Shown here in pieces: positions 52,438 through 61,893 of a stretch of DNA of 64,000 nucleotides. Both the position numbers and the translations under genes were made by a program. A model generated the notes under the pieces. That model was not told where the DNA came from and ran no database searches. It worked only from the letters and a program-made list of their open reading frames with translations. The DNA is taken from the NCBI RefSeq assembly GCF_005298075.1, contig NZ_SZZH01000001.1, forward strand, positions 310,001 to 374,000, in the 5' to 3' direction. Source of the DNA: Nakamurella flava (GTDB lineage Bacteria > Actinomycetota > Actinomycetes > Mycobacteriales > Nakamurellaceae). Every line of letters begins with the position of its first letter. Positions within the stretch are counted from its first letter, which is position 1.

Positions 52438-53360
52438 AAGGCCTGAACGGATCGAAGGATCGTTCCCCGGATCGGGTCGACGGCTCCGCTGGTCCTGGCT
52501 CGGCGTCGTCGTCGGGTGACCGTTTGCGAGCCCGCGACCTGACCCTCGCCTACGACCACCGGGTCATCGCCGAGCATTTGTCGGTCGACATCCCGGACGA
52601 GGGTTTCACGGTCATCGTCGGGCCCAACGCCTGTGGCAAGTCGACACTGCTGCGCGGTCTGGCCCGCATGCTCACCCCGACCGCCGGTTCCGTGCTGCTG
52701 GACGGCCAGACGATCAACGGCTACTCCACCAAGGAGGTGGCCCGGCGCCTCGGTCTGCTCCCGCAGACCGCCACCGCCCCCGACGGCATCACCGTCGCCG
52801 ATCTCGTCGCCCGGGGCCGTTACCCCCACCAGCGGTTGTTGCGGCAGTGGAGCAGCACCGATGAGAAAGTGGTCGTCGAGTCGATGGCCGCGACCACGGT
52901 CCTCGATCTCGCGGACCGTGCCGTCGACGAACTGTCCGGCGGCCAACGGCAGCGGGTCTGGCTGGCGATGGCGCTGGCGCAGCAGACGCCGATCCTGCTG
53001 CTCGACGAGCCCACGACCTTCCTCGACATCGCGCACCAGATCGAGATGCTCGACCTGTGTGCCGATCTGCAGGCGCGGCAACGACGGACCGTCGTCGCCG
53101 TCCTGCACGACCTCAACCATGCTTGCCGGTACGCCACGCATCTCATCGCCATGAACGGCGGGCGGGTGGTGGCGACGGGCGCGCCGGCGGAGATCGTCAC
53201 GGCCGAACTGGTCCGCGACGTCTTCGGGTTGGCCTGCCGGATCATCGACGACCCCGAGACCGGTACCCCGCTGATCGTGCCGCTGGCCCGCCAGGCCCTG
53301 GTCGCGCCGGAACTGCACCATCCCGACGCCCCGGCACCATTGACCTCCGTCGCCGGCTGA
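52434..53360 (+). CDS. iron-siderophore ABC transporter ATPase (FepC/FecE-like)
   Basis: The 308-residue ATPase drives the FecCD permeases. After a 35-residue disordered start come Walker A GPNACGKST (about residue 63), signature LSGGQRQRVWLA (about 165), Walker B ILLLDEPTTFLD and the switch VLHDLNHACRYATHLIAM. Walker A carries Ala-Cys where most have Asn-Gly-Ser/Ala, typical of FepC. Twin terminators begin 14 bases after its stop. Confidence 0.92.
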   Translation: MKGLNGSKDRSPDRVDGSAGPGSASSSGDRLRARDLTLAYDHRVIAEHLSVDIPDEGFTVIVGPNACGKSTLLRGLARMLTPTAGSVLLDGQTINGYSTKEVARRLGLLPQTATAPDGITVADLVARGRYPHQRLLRQWSSTDEKVVVESMAATTVLDLADRAVDELSGGQRQRVWLAMALAQQTPILLLDEPTTFLDIAHQIEMLDLCADLQARQRRTVVAVLHDLNHACRYATHLIAMNGGRVVATGAPAEIVTAELVRDVFGLACRIIDDPETGTPLIVPLARQALVAPELHHPDAPAPLTSVAG

Positions 53361-53373
53361 CCCTCGCTGACGT

Positions 53374-53408
53374 GACGAAGGCCCCCTCGCACGAGGGGGC
53401 CTTTCGTC
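53374..53408. terminator. first of twin convergent terminators
   Basis: GACGAAGGCCCCCTCG (53374-53389) pairs with CGAGGGGGCCTTTCGTC (53392-53408), 16 pairs with one bulged base. It starts 14 bases after the siderophore ATPase stop and should end that operon. Confidence 0.9.
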
Positions 53409-53460
53409 GTCTTACCGTCACGGGCGCCGCCGTCCTCCGTGGGTCGTGCGGCCCGCCGAT

Positions 53461-53498
53461 ACGACGAAGGCCCCCTCGTGCGAGGGGGCCTTCGTCGT
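53461..53498. terminator. second of twin convergent terminators
   Basis: ACGACGAAGGCCCCCTCG (53461-53478) pairs perfectly with CGAGGGGGCCTTCGTCGT (53481-53498). It is nearly the same sequence as the hairpin 87 bases away and starts 14 bases after the stop of the convergent qcrB gene, which it should terminate. Confidence 0.92.
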
Positions 53499-53511
53499 GA
53501 ACGGGCGGCGG

Positions 53512-55155
53512 TTACTGCTGGCCGGAGCCGATCGGCTTGCGGGAGGGGGAGTCCAGCTCGGAATCCTCGCCGAAGCCCTCGTTGTGTGAGATGTGGCCGG
53601 AATCGTCGGCCGGCCGGAGAAGACCCGGCACGGCGACACCCGCCGAACCCAGCTGGTTCATCCGCTTGGGCACCGGGGCACCCTGGTAGGCCAGCGGCAC
53701 GGGGTGGCCGTGCGAGTCGACCGGGCCCAAGGGCTGATGGACCTCGATGAACTCACCGTGCGGCAGACGCTTGAGGACGCCGGTCTCGATGCCGTGCTCC
53801 AGCACCGCACGGTCCGAGTGCTGCAGGCCCAGGCAGAGCCGGTAGGTCACGACATACGCGATCACCGGTCCGATGATGGAGAGCACACGGCCCATCCAGG
53901 TCATCACGTTCAGCGAGATGTCCAGCTTGAACGCGAACAAGTCGTTCGCGCCGTTGATCAGGTTCACCAGGTAGAAGGTGATGAACGCGACGCCCAGCGC
54001 GGTGCGGACCGGGACGTCCCGGGGGCGCTGCAGCAGGTTGTGCATCGCGTTGTCCTTGGTGAACGCCTTCTCGATCCACGGATAAGAGATGACCAGGATC
54101 ATCAGGACGGTCGCACCCAGGATGGCCGGGAAGAACACCGCCGGGACCATGTAGTGCCCGAACAGGTTGCGGATCTCCCAGTTGGGCCAGATCCGGACCA
54201 TGCCGTCCAGGAAGCCCATGTAGAAGTCGGGCTGCACACCGGCCGACACCTGCGAGGGGTTGTACGGACCCAGGTTCCAGATCGGGTTGATCTGGAACAG
54301 GCCCGCCATCATCGCGATGATGCCGAACACGACGGCGAAGAAACCGCCGCCCTTGGCCGCGAAGGACGGAAGGACCCGCAGGCCGACCACGTTCTTCTCG
54401 GTGGCGCGGGGGCCGGCGAACTGGGTGTGCTTCTGGAACCAGACCAGGGCGACGTGCAGACCGATGAGGGCCAGGATGACGCCCGGGATGACCAGGATGT
54501 GCAGCGAGTAGAACCGCGGGATGATCTCGGTGCCCGGGTAGTCGCCGCCGAAGACGGCCCAGTGGGTCCAGGTACCGATGACCGGGATCGACAGGATGAA
54601 GGCGCTGACCGCTCGCAGACCGGTGCCGGACAGCAGGTCGTCCGGGAGCGAGTAGCCGAGGAAGCCCTCGGCCATGCCCAGGACCAGCAGCAGCACGCCG
54701 AGCACCCAGTTGAGCTCACGCGGCTTGCGGAACGCACCCGTGAAGAAGATGCGCATCATGTGGAACATCATCGCGAAGAGGAACAGCAGCGCGGCCCAGT
54801 GATGGATCTGCCGGATCAGCAGACCACCGCGCACCTCGAAGGAGATGTCCAGCGACGACGCGTACGCCATCGACATCGGGACGCCACGCAGCTTCTCGTA
54901 GACGCCCTGGTAGACGGTCTCCGCCATCGACGGGTCGAAGAACAGCGTCAGGTAGACACCCGACAGCAGCAGCACGACGAACGAGTAGATGCAGGCCTCG
55001 CCGAGCATGAACGACCAGTGGCTCGGGAAGACCTTGTTGAGCGCCGCCCGCAACCCGGGAGCCCCGTGGTAGCGGATGTCGACCTCGTCGAGCTGTTTGG
55101 CGAGCAGCGTCTTGCCGCCGGCCGACCCCTTGGTCGGGGTGGTGAGCCGACTCAT
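53512..55155 (-). CDS. qcrB: menaquinol:cytochrome c reductase, cytochrome b subunit
   Basis: QcrB is the membrane core of the actinobacterial bc1 complex, with two b hemes and the menaquinol oxidation site. In 547 residues it has eight helices, the heme-ligand histidines in [26 protein letters not shown] and LHVALVWF, and PDFYMG in the place of the PEWY quinol-site motif. The C-terminus is a long soluble extension typical of actinobacteria. ATG 55155 overlaps the qcrA stop by 4 bp. It is the last gene of ctaE-qcrC-qcrA-qcrB. The class is the target of drugs such as telacebec in mycobacteria. Confidence 0.97.
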   Translation of the reverse strand: MSRLTTPTKGSAGGKTLLAKQLDEVDIRYHGAPGLRAALNKVFPSHWSFMLGEACIYSFVVLLLSGVYLTLFFDPSMAETVYQGVYEKLRGVPMSMAYASSLDISFEVRGGLLIRQIHHWAALLFLFAMMFHMMRIFFTGAFRKPRELNWVLGVLLLVLGMAEGFLGYSLPDDLLSGTGLRAVSAFILSIPVIGTWTHWAVFGGDYPGTEIIPRFYSLHILVIPGVILALIGLHVALVWFQKHTQFAGPRATEKNVVGLRVLPSFAAKGGGFFAVVFGIIAMMAGLFQINPIWNLGPYNPSQVSAGVQPDFYMGFLDGMVRIWPNWEIRNLFGHYMVPAVFFPAILGATVLMILVISYPWIEKAFTKDNAMHNLLQRPRDVPVRTALGVAFITFYLVNLINGANDLFAFKLDISLNVMTWMGRVLSIIGPVIAYVVTYRLCLGLQHSDRAVLEHGIETGVLKRLPHGEFIEVHQPLGPVDSHGHPVPLAYQGAPVPKRMNQLGSAGVAVPGLLRPADDSGHISHNEGFGEDSELDSPSRKPIGSGQQ

Positions 55156-56270
55156 CCCGTAGCCTCCTTCGGCTCCTCGTACCACGCCGGGAATTTCCCG
55201 TTCTCCCAGAAGCCCGGACCCACGGCCTCCACGAAGTCGCTACGAGCGACGAAGTACCCCTCGTCGTCGAGCTCCAGCGGAAGCTGGGGGAGCGGACGGG
55301 TGGCGGGACCGAACACCGGGTTCATCCCCGCATAGAGATCGAACTGCGACTGGTGGCACGGGCACAACACCCGTCCGGTCTGCTGTTCGTACAGCGAAAC
55401 CGGGCAGCCGACGTGCGTACAGATCTTCGAATATGCGTAGTAGTCGCCGAACTGGAAGCCCTGCTGACCGTCGCGGATGAGGATCTGCTGGTCGGAGCGC
55501 ACGCGGAAGAGCATGACCGCGGCGTCGGACGCCTTGGCACCGCCCGGGACCCCCGGGAAGACGGTGGCCATGGAACCGGCCTCGAGGTCGGTCGGACGGA
55601 CCGGGGTGCCGTCGATCTGCGTGAGGCGCACCCGGGTGCCGTCGGCGGCGGGCTTCCACGGGGTGACCCACAGCGGCGAGTCGGCCCGCTCGGCCCACGG
55701 GTTCTTGATGAACCCGCCCAGCACCGGCACCACCGCCGCGAGACCGAGGCCACCGCCGGCCAGCACGAGCGAGCCCTTCAGCACGCCCCGGCGCTTGACC
55801 AGGCCGGCCTTGTCGCCGACGTCCACCAGTTCGGCGGCCAGCGACTGCCGGTCGGCCTCGGGGGACATGCCCTGATGACGCTGCTGGATGGCGACCTCGT
55901 GCGGCATGATCTTCTTCGCCAGCGCGACCACACCGATGCCGAAGGCGAGGATGCACCCGCCCAGCGTCAGGCCGATCAGCGGCGTGTACAGCGCGTACAT
56001 CAGCTGGCCGGGATCGTCGTAGTTGACGAACTGCCACGGCCACCAGATGAAGATCACGATGAAGGCGACGGCCAGCGCACCGGCCAGCAGGAACCAGAAC
56101 GCCACCTGGCGTTCGGCCCGCTTGTCCGCCGGCGATCCGGCGACGTAGCGGGGGCCCCACTCGGCCAGCTCGACGCCGTCCATCGCCATGCCGAGAGCAG
56201 CGCGCTCCTCGACCGACATCTTCTTCAGCTCGTCGTCCGAGGGGATCTGGACGTTCTTGTTGGCGCTCAT
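55152..56270 (-). CDS. qcrA: menaquinol:cytochrome c reductase, Rieske iron-sulfur subunit
   Basis: The Rieske subunit of the bc1 complex carries the 2Fe-2S cluster. It has three N-terminal membrane helices (about residues 60-82, 103-125, 170-192), as in other actinobacteria, and the cluster motifs CTHVGC (near 290) and CPCHQSQFD (near 309). The 372-residue length is used with ATG 56270, because [16 protein letters not shown] follows directly; an ATG at 56378 would overlap the qcrC stop. It is coupled to qcrB. Confidence 0.95.
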   Translation of the reverse strand: MSANKNVQIPSDDELKKMSVEERAALGMAMDGVELAEWGPRYVAGSPADKRAERQVAFWFLLAGALAVAFIVIFIWWPWQFVNYDDPGQLMYALYTPLIGLTLGGCILAFGIGVVALAKKIMPHEVAIQQRHQGMSPEADRQSLAAELVDVGDKAGLVKRRGVLKGSLVLAGGGLGLAAVVPVLGGFIKNPWAERADSPLWVTPWKPAADGTRVRLTQIDGTPVRPTDLEAGSMATVFPGVPGGAKASDAAVMLFRVRSDQQILIRDGQQGFQFGDYYAYSKICTHVGCPVSLYEQQTGRVLCPCHQSQFDLYAGMNPVFGPATRPLPQLPLELDDEGYFVARSDFVEAVGPGFWENGKFPAWYEEPKEATG

Positions 56271-56334
56271 GCCGTCAGCCCTCGCTCCGCTCGGTTGACG
56301 CCATTCGTGGTGACATAGACGCTCGCACGCTCGC

Positions 56335-57165
56335 TCATGCCCGCGACCCCATCCACAGCGTGGCCGCGACGATGGCACCCATCCCGACCAGGAAAGCGAT
56401 CAGACCTTCAGGAGCCGGACCGAAACCGCCGGCGGCGTACCCGCCCGGATCGATCGTCTCCTTGTTGCCCTGGACGAAGGCGATGATGGCCCGCTTCTCG
56501 TCCGGGGTCAGCTGGCCGTCACCGAACTTCGGCATGTTCTGCGGACCGGTCAGCATGGCGCCGTAGATCTCGGCGTCGGTGGCCGGGTCGAGGTTCGGCG
56601 CGAACTTGCCCTGCGACAGCGCACCGCCCTGCCCGGTGAAGTTGTGGCAGGAGGCGCAGTTCAGGCGGAACAACTCGCCGCCTAGCGCGATCTGCGCGTC
56701 GTCCCGCAGTTCGCCGTCCGGGATGACCGGCCCGCCGCCGTTGGCCTGGATGAACGCACCCAGGGCGTCGGTGTCCGCCGGGGAGATGACCGGGTCCTTG
56801 CGCAGGATCTGCGCCCCGTTCTCGACCGCCGGCATCCGGCCACTGGCCACCTGGAAGTACACCGCCGCCTGTCCGACCCCCACCAGCGACGGACCGCGGT
56901 CCTGAACGCCCTGCAGGTTCGCGCCGTGACAGGTGATGCACTGCGTCTGGTAGACCTCCTGGCCGCGCGCGATCGTCTGTTCGTCGACGGCCGCGGCGTC
57001 CGCGGTGTTCCGGTCCGCCGTCAATGCGGAATACAGGAAAGCCACAGACAGCAGGGCCAGAGTCAGAGCCGAGAGCCCACTGATCCGGCGCACCAGCTTG
57101 GTGCGCCGGCGGCCCCGGCGTTGCGTGGTCTCCCCCCCGGGGGGCGGGACCTGTGGTCGTCTCAT
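56335..57165 (-). CDS. qcrC: menaquinol:cytochrome c reductase, diheme cytochrome c subunit
   Basis: QcrC replaces cytochrome c1 and the mobile cytochrome c in actinobacteria: two c-type heme motifs, CITCH and CASCH, each in its own domain, with an N-terminal membrane anchor (about residues 27-50) and a C-terminal one ([19 protein letters not shown]). Electrons pass straight to CuA of CtaC inside the supercomplex. ATG 57165 gives 276 residues; GTG 57177 is an alternative. It is 64 bases upstream of the qcrA start in the operon. Confidence 0.95.
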   Translation of the reverse strand: MRRPQVPPPGGETTQRRGRRRTKLVRRISGLSALTLALLSVAFLYSALTADRNTADAAAVDEQTIARGQEVYQTQCITCHGANLQGVQDRGPSLVGVGQAAVYFQVASGRMPAVENGAQILRKDPVISPADTDALGAFIQANGGGPVIPDGELRDDAQIALGGELFRLNCASCHNFTGQGGALSQGKFAPNLDPATDAEIYGAMLTGPQNMPKFGDGQLTPDEKRAIIAFVQGNKETIDPGGYAAGGFGPAPEGLIAFLVGMGAIVAATLWMGSRA

Positions 57166-57284
57166 GTTGTCGGACACCTCGTACTCGAGTCGCGGCGGTG
57201 TGGTGCGGGGTGGCCCAGGTTGCGGCACTGGTAGTACCGGCCCGGATGGCTCAGTGGATGAGCCGCAAAACGTAGGTTGGAGCG

Positions 57285-57911
57285 TCAGCGCAGGATGTAG
57301 ATGGTGAAGAAGAGGCCGATCCACACGACGTCGACGAAGTGCCAGTAGTAGGACACGACGATGGCGCTGGTGGCCTGGGCGGGGGTGAACTTCGAGACCT
57401 TGGTCCGCGCGATGAGGATGACGAAGGCGATCAGACCGCCGATGACGTGCAGGCCGTGGAACCCGGTGGTCAGGTAAAAGACCGTGCCGTACGCCGAGGA
57501 CGAGAGCGTCGTCTCGTGGTGGGTCACCAGCGTGTGGTACTCGTTCGCCTGGCCCAGCACGAAGATCAGGCCCATCACCAGGGTGATCAGGTACCAGCGG
57601 CGCAGACCGAAGACGTCACCGCGCTCGGCGGCGAAGACGCCGAACTGGCAGGTGATCGACGAGGCCACCAGGATCGTGGTGAAGACGAGGGCGTAGGGCA
57701 CGTCGAGTTCGGTCGGCGGCGGCGGCCACTCACCGGCGGTCTGTCCGCGCACCGTGAAGTAGATGGCGAAGAGGCCGGCGAAGAACATGAGCTCGCTGGA
57801 CAGCCACACCACCACACCGACACTGACCATGTTCGGCCTGTTCAGGGTGTGGATACGGGAGGCGAACGCTGAGGCTGTGGGGGGCGCCGGCGGGCTGCTC
57901 GCTGTCGTCAC
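57285..57911 (-). CDS. ctaE: cytochrome c oxidase subunit III
   Basis: CtaE is the third core subunit of the aa3 oxidase. The 208-residue protein has five hydrophobic helices, the five-helix form normal for actinobacteria, with [50 protein letters not shown] and [14 protein letters not shown] 57911 is used. It is the first gene of ctaE-qcrCAB on the minus strand. A perfect 7-3-7 inverted repeat lies 120 bases upstream. Confidence 0.95.
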   Translation of the reverse strand: MTTASSPPAPPTASAFASRIHTLNRPNMVSVGVVVWLSSELMFFAGLFAIYFTVRGQTAGEWPPPPTELDVPYALVFTTILVASSITCQFGVFAAERGDVFGLRRWYLITLVMGLIFVLGQANEYHTLVTHHETTLSSSAYGTVFYLTTGFHGLHVIGGLIAFVILIARTKVSKFTPAQATSAIVVSYYWHFVDVVWIGLFFTIYILR

Positions 57912-58030
57912 ATAGGGATTATGGACCGCCGTCCGGGCCAACGCGCCCGGGGGTGGCCGCGCCACGCCCGAATCATCGGTGCCCGACCCCGTCTGTGCAG
58001 GTCGCGGTGGTCGTGAGGAGCGAAAAGAAG

Positions 58031-58047
58031 TTCGACAACGTGTCGAA
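58031..58047. promoter_or_regulatory. perfect inverted repeat in the ctaE upstream region
   Basis: TTCGACA and TGTCGAA (58031-58037 and 58041-58047) are perfect inverted copies around ACG. The repeat lies between the divergent ctaE-qcrCAB operon and the receiver-like gene, 120 bases before ctaE and 106 bases before the receiver gene. It looks like an operator. The factor is unknown. Confidence 0.5.
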
Positions 58048-58152
58048 GGTCGTGTCGGGTGATCGGCGGCGGTGTCCGACCGGCCGGGGCGCCAAGGCGC
58101 CGACTACGATCGTCGGGACCCCGACCGCCCGCCTCACCCTGGAGCGCAGCCG

Positions 58153-58611
58153 ATGACCAGTCCGTCACGCCAGCGTCCCGTGGTCCTGGTCTACAGCCAT
58201 CGGCCGCAGGTGCGCGAGCAGATCATGACGGCGATCGGCCGGCGGCCCGCCGCGGACATCGGCCGGATCGACTTCCTGGAGTGTTCCGGGGTCAACGAGG
58301 TGCTGATGGCCCTCGACGGGCAGCTGGCCGACCTGGCCATCCTGGACGGCGAGGCGCAGCCCACCGGCGGCATCGGCGTGAGCCGGCAGCTGCATCTGGA
58401 GGCCCGGGGCCCGGTTCCGCCGATCATCCTGGCGGTACGACGGGCCGACGATCGCTGGCTCGCGTCGTGGGCCCAGGCCGACGAGATCCTGCTGTACCCG
58501 CTGGACCCGGTCACCGCCGCCGAGACGGTCGCGCAGGTGCTGCGCCGTGGCGGACTGCGCGGCGACGACGCGACGGTGCCGACCTCCGACGCGACCGGCG
58601 CGGGCCGGTGA
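58153..58611 (+). CDS. receiver-like protein with a degenerate phosphorylation site
   Basis: The 152-residue protein has the fold order of a response-regulator receiver: [18 protein letters not shown], the putative phosphoacceptor strand LAILDGEA, and [11 protein letters not shown]. The lysine partner is missing (YPLDP where a KP usually stands) and the first acidic pair is absent, so normal phosphorylation is doubtful. A conserved protein of this kind is found beside trpD in other actinobacteria. ATG 58153 is chosen by homology; its stop overlaps trpD GTG by 4 bp. The function is unknown. Confidence 0.7.
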   Translation: MTSPSRQRPVVLVYSHRPQVREQIMTAIGRRPAADIGRIDFLECSGVNEVLMALDGQLADLAILDGEAQPTGGIGVSRQLHLEARGPVPPIILAVRRADDRWLASWAQADEILLYPLDPVTAAETVAQVLRRGGLRGDDATVPTSDATGAGR

Positions 58612-59663
58612 CCGGCGGCACCGACCGGACCTGGCCCACCCTGCTCACCCGGCTGCTGGCCGGTGAGGACCTGGCCCGGGCCGACACCGCCTGGGTGATG
58701 GACCGGGTGATGAACGGCGAGGCGACCAGTGCTCAGCTGGCCGGTTTCGCGGTCGCGCTGCGCGCCAAGGGGGAGACCGCCGAGGAGATGGCCGGTCTGG
58801 TCGCCGGCATGCTGTCCCATGCGGTGCGCGTCGAGGTGTCCGGCCGCGCGGTCGACATCGTGGGGACCGGCGGTGACCGCGCCAACACCGTGAACATCTC
58901 GACGATGGCCGCCGTCGTCGTGGCCGCGGCGGGAGCGACCGTCGTCAAGCACGGGAACCGGGCGGCGTCCAGCAAATGCGGTGCCGCCGACCTGCTCGAG
59001 GGCCTGGGCGCCCCCATCTCGTTGTCCGCCGCCGGGGTGTCCACCACCGTCGAGAAGGTCGGCATCGGCTTCTGCTTCGCCCCGGTGTTCCACCCGTCCT
59101 TCCGGCACGCGGCGGTACCGCGCCGGGAACTCGGCATCCCCACCGTCTTCAACTTCCTCGGGCCGCTGACCAATCCGGCCCAGCCGGTCGCCGGCGCCAT
59201 CGGTTGCGGCAACCCGCGGATGGCCCCGGTCATGGCGCAGGTGCTCGCCGACCGCGGGGCCGACGCGTTGGTCTTCCGGGGCGACGACGGTCTGGACGAA
59301 TTGACGACGACCACCACGTCGACGGTCTGGACCGTCCGCGACGGGCAGGTCACCCGCGGCACGCTCGACCCGACCGCCATCGGTCTCCCGCTGGGCCGGG
59401 CCGAGGACTTGCGGGGTGGCGAGGTCGCCGAGAACGTCGCCGTCGCTCGTCGGCTCTTCGCCGGCGAGACCGGTCCGGTCCGGGATGCCGTCGTTCTCAA
59501 CGCCGCGGCCGCACTGGCCGCGCACGCCGGGCTGACCGGTGACCTGATCGCCGACCTGTCGGCCGGCCGGGAACGGGCCGAAGCGGCCCTGGACTCCGGG
59601 GCGGTGGCGACGACGGTGCAGGAGTGGGTCGAGCTCGGCCGGCAGCTCCAGACCGCCGGCTGA
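58608..59663 (+). CDS. trpD: anthranilate phosphoribosyltransferase
   Basis: TrpD joins anthranilate and PRPP in tryptophan synthesis. The 351-residue enzyme has the family landmarks: [14 protein letters not shown] (PRPP loop near 89), [55 protein letters not shown] cited by ends, and GDDGLDE. GTG 58608 overlaps the receiver-like gene. It is a lone trp gene in an unusual but conserved place between cytochrome and repair genes. Confidence 0.95.
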   Translation: MTGGTDRTWPTLLTRLLAGEDLARADTAWVMDRVMNGEATSAQLAGFAVALRAKGETAEEMAGLVAGMLSHAVRVEVSGRAVDIVGTGGDRANTVNISTMAAVVVAAAGATVVKHGNRAASSKCGAADLLEGLGAPISLSAAGVSTTVEKVGIGFCFAPVFHPSFRHAAVPRRELGIPTVFNFLGPLTNPAQPVAGAIGCGNPRMAPVMAQVLADRGADALVFRGDDGLDELTTTTTSTVWTVRDGQVTRGTLDPTAIGLPLGRAEDLRGGEVAENVAVARRLFAGETGPVRDAVVLNAAAALAAHAGLTGDLIADLSAGRERAEAALDSGAVATTVQEWVELGRQLQTAG

Positions 59664-59698
59664 TCGCCCGCCCGCCCCTGCGGCTCATGCGCCGGGCG

Positions 59699-59980
59699 TC
59701 AGGACTCCATGCCGATGGAGAAGGCGTCGTCCGAGTCACGGCTGGAGTACGACCGGAACGCGATGTGGGTGACCGTCCGCAGCACCCCGGGCACCTTCGA
59801 GATGTGCGCCGGCACCAGCTCGGCGATGCCCTCGTGGTCGGCGACCGTGATAATCGCGACCAGGTCGACGTCGCCGGCGCACGAGTACACCTGATCCACG
59901 CCGGCCAGGTCGGCGATGGCGCGGGCCGCCTCCGGGATGCGGTCGGCCTCGACGTCGATCAGCACGATTGCTGTCACCAT
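59699..59980 (-). CDS. Lrp/AsnC ligand-binding (RAM) domain protein without DNA-binding domain
   Basis: This 93-residue protein is only the RAM domain of Lrp/AsnC regulators: TAIVLIDVEADRIPEAARAIADLAGVDQVYSCAGDVDLVAII and VLRTVTHIAFRSYS, cited by ends. The helix-turn-helix is missing, so it probably senses an amino acid and modulates partners. Convergent with trpD. ATG 59980 has a weak ribosome site. Confidence 0.88.
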   Translation of the reverse strand: MVTAIVLIDVEADRIPEAARAIADLAGVDQVYSCAGDVDLVAIITVADHEGIAELVPAHISKVPGVLRTVTHIAFRSYSSRDSDDAFSIGMES

Positions 59981-60004
59981 GCGGTGATCGTAGGCGTCAC
60001 CGGT

Positions 60005-61804
60005 TCACCAGCGCAGACCGGCACCGGCCGCGTGCCGGGCCTCCTTCATGAACGGCCGCCACCGCCCGGCCCCGCCGGTCGGTGACATCCAGGGCGCCGC
60101 GCTGCTGACCAGGCGCGTCCCGGGTTGGTCGAGCCAGCGCAGGACGGTGCCGGTCTCCTCGGCCGACGCGCCGGGCAGCGGGCCGACCGCCGGCCGGACC
60201 GTCTCCGCCGACGCGACCAGCAGGTCGACCACCGGCATCGGATCCACCCCCCGGCGGGCCTGACCGCCGGCGACCAGACGCCCGTACCGCACGACGGACA
60301 GCAGCCAGCCACCGGCCTCGTCGGGGCGGGCGGCGACCAGTTCGGGGATGGCGGCGAGGGCGCCGAGGCGTTGGCGCCGTTCCACCGCCTCGGCCAGCGT
60401 GGCCAGTCGATCGCGGACGGTGGCCGCCTCGTCGAACCGGCCCTGATCGGCCAGCCGTTGCAACCGGGCCCGCAGGGCGACCAGCACCTCGTCGGACCGG
60501 CCGGCCACGAGGTCGGCCACCCGGCCGACGTGCCGGCCGTAGTCGTCGATCGATTCCCGCCCGGCACAGGGCGCCCCGCAGCGGCCGAGTTCGGCGATCG
60601 CACAGGGTGAACCATTCGGGGCCCGCCGGCGGATGCGGATGCTGCACTGCCGGACCCGGACAGCGTCGTGGACCGCGTCGATGGCGGTCTGGGCAGCGAC
60701 CCGGGTGGCGAACGGGCCCAGGCAGACGACGTCCCGGTCCGGCAGGGTGCGGACCAGGCTCAGGCGGGGGAACGCCTCGTCGGTCAGGACCACCCAGTGC
60801 ACGTGCCCCGGGGTGCGGGACCGACGGTTGTAGGGCGGTTGGTGGGCGGCGATGAGACGTTGCTCGCGGACCTCGGCCTCCAGCCGATGGGCGCATTCGA
60901 CGTGGTCGACCCGTTCGGCCAGCGCGATCATCTGCCGCATCCGCCCGCGGGTCTCGGACGCCGAGAAGTAGGACCGGACCCGGCGGTGCAGATTGCCCGA
61001 GGTGCCCACGTACAGCACCTCGTCGGACGGGCCGCGGAACAGGTACACCCCCGGGGCGGCCGGCAGGTGGTCGGCCAGCCGGCGTTTGCGGCGGCGGGCG
61101 GGGGACACGTCGCGCCCGACGTCCTGCAGTTCCGTCAGGCTCTGCACCCCCAGGTTGCCGAGCCGTTCGAACAGGGCGTGCAACACGTCGACCGTCGCCC
61201 GGGCGTCGGTGAGTGCCCGGTGGTCGGGGCGGACGGAGCTGCCGAGCAGTTCGGCCAGAGCGCCGAGCCGCACCCGCGGGGCCTCGGCGCGCGTCAGCAC
61301 GCGCCGGGCCAGTTGCACGGTGTCGACCACGGCCGGCCGCGGCCAGGGCAGGTCGAGGCGGCGGCAAGCGGCCATCAGGAACCCGATGTCGAACCGGGCG
61401 TTGTGGGCGACCAGCACGCAGCCGCGGCTGAACTCCAGGAACCCCGGAAGGACGGATTCGATGCGCGGTGCGGCCACCACCATCGCGTCGGTGATGCCGG
61501 TGAGCATGACGATCTGCGGAGGGATTGACCGACCCGGGTCGACCAGGGTGGCGAACTCGCCGAGCACCTCCCCGCCCCGCACCTTGACCGCGCCGATCTC
61601 GGTGATGGCGTCGTTGGCCGGACTGCCCCCGGTGGTCTCCAGATCGACCACGACGAAAGTGGTCTCGCGCAGCGGATCGCCCAGATCGTCGAAACTCCGC
61701 TGCCCGGTGTGATCGGTGTGGTGCGCCGGCCGAGGATCGGGGACGGGTGGGGCGAGCACCGATGGCGGACGCCGGGACGTGACCGGGTCGAGCAGGACCG
61801 ACAT
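60005..61804 (-). CDS. DnaQ-like exonuclease fused to a UvrC-like GIY-YIG domain
   Basis: Three domains share 599 residues. A DEDDh exonuclease (VVVDLETTG near 48, HNARFDIGFL, HRALTDARATVDVL) is followed at about residues 245-330 by a GIY-YIG nuclease (PGVYLFRGPSDEVLYVGTSGNLHRRVRSYF) and a UvrC-like region with a UVR segment (LADQGRFDEAATVRDRL). It lacks the UvrC C-terminal nuclease half. The mycobacterial relative is next to trpD. A role in DNA repair or proofreading is likely; the target is unknown. ATG 61804 is used. Confidence 0.9.
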   Translation of the reverse strand: MSVLLDPVTSRRPPSVLAPPVPDPRPAHHTDHTGQRSFDDLGDPLRETTFVVVDLETTGGSPANDAITEIGAVKVRGGEVLGEFATLVDPGRSIPPQIVMLTGITDAMVVAAPRIESVLPGFLEFSRGCVLVAHNARFDIGFLMAACRRLDLPWPRPAVVDTVQLARRVLTRAEAPRVRLGALAELLGSSVRPDHRALTDARATVDVLHALFERLGNLGVQSLTELQDVGRDVSPARRRKRRLADHLPAAPGVYLFRGPSDEVLYVGTSGNLHRRVRSYFSASETRGRMRQMIALAERVDHVECAHRLEAEVREQRLIAAHQPPYNRRSRTPGHVHWVVLTDEAFPRLSLVRTLPDRDVVCLGPFATRVAAQTAIDAVHDAVRVRQCSIRIRRRAPNGSPCAIAELGRCGAPCAGRESIDDYGRHVGRVADLVAGRSDEVLVALRARLQRLADQGRFDEAATVRDRLATLAEAVERRQRLGALAAIPELVAARPDEAGGWLLSVVRYGRLVAGGQARRGVDPMPVVDLLVASAETVRPAVGPLPGASAEETGTVLRWLDQPGTRLVSSAAPWMSPTGGAGRWRPFMKEARHAAGAGLRW

Positions 61805-61893
61805 GGCGCGCAGGGTGCCAGAGGCCCCCGACAGTGAGCGGTGGACGACAATGGGCGGGCGCACGTGCGGGGGCGCGGGCACGGGAGGCGCAG

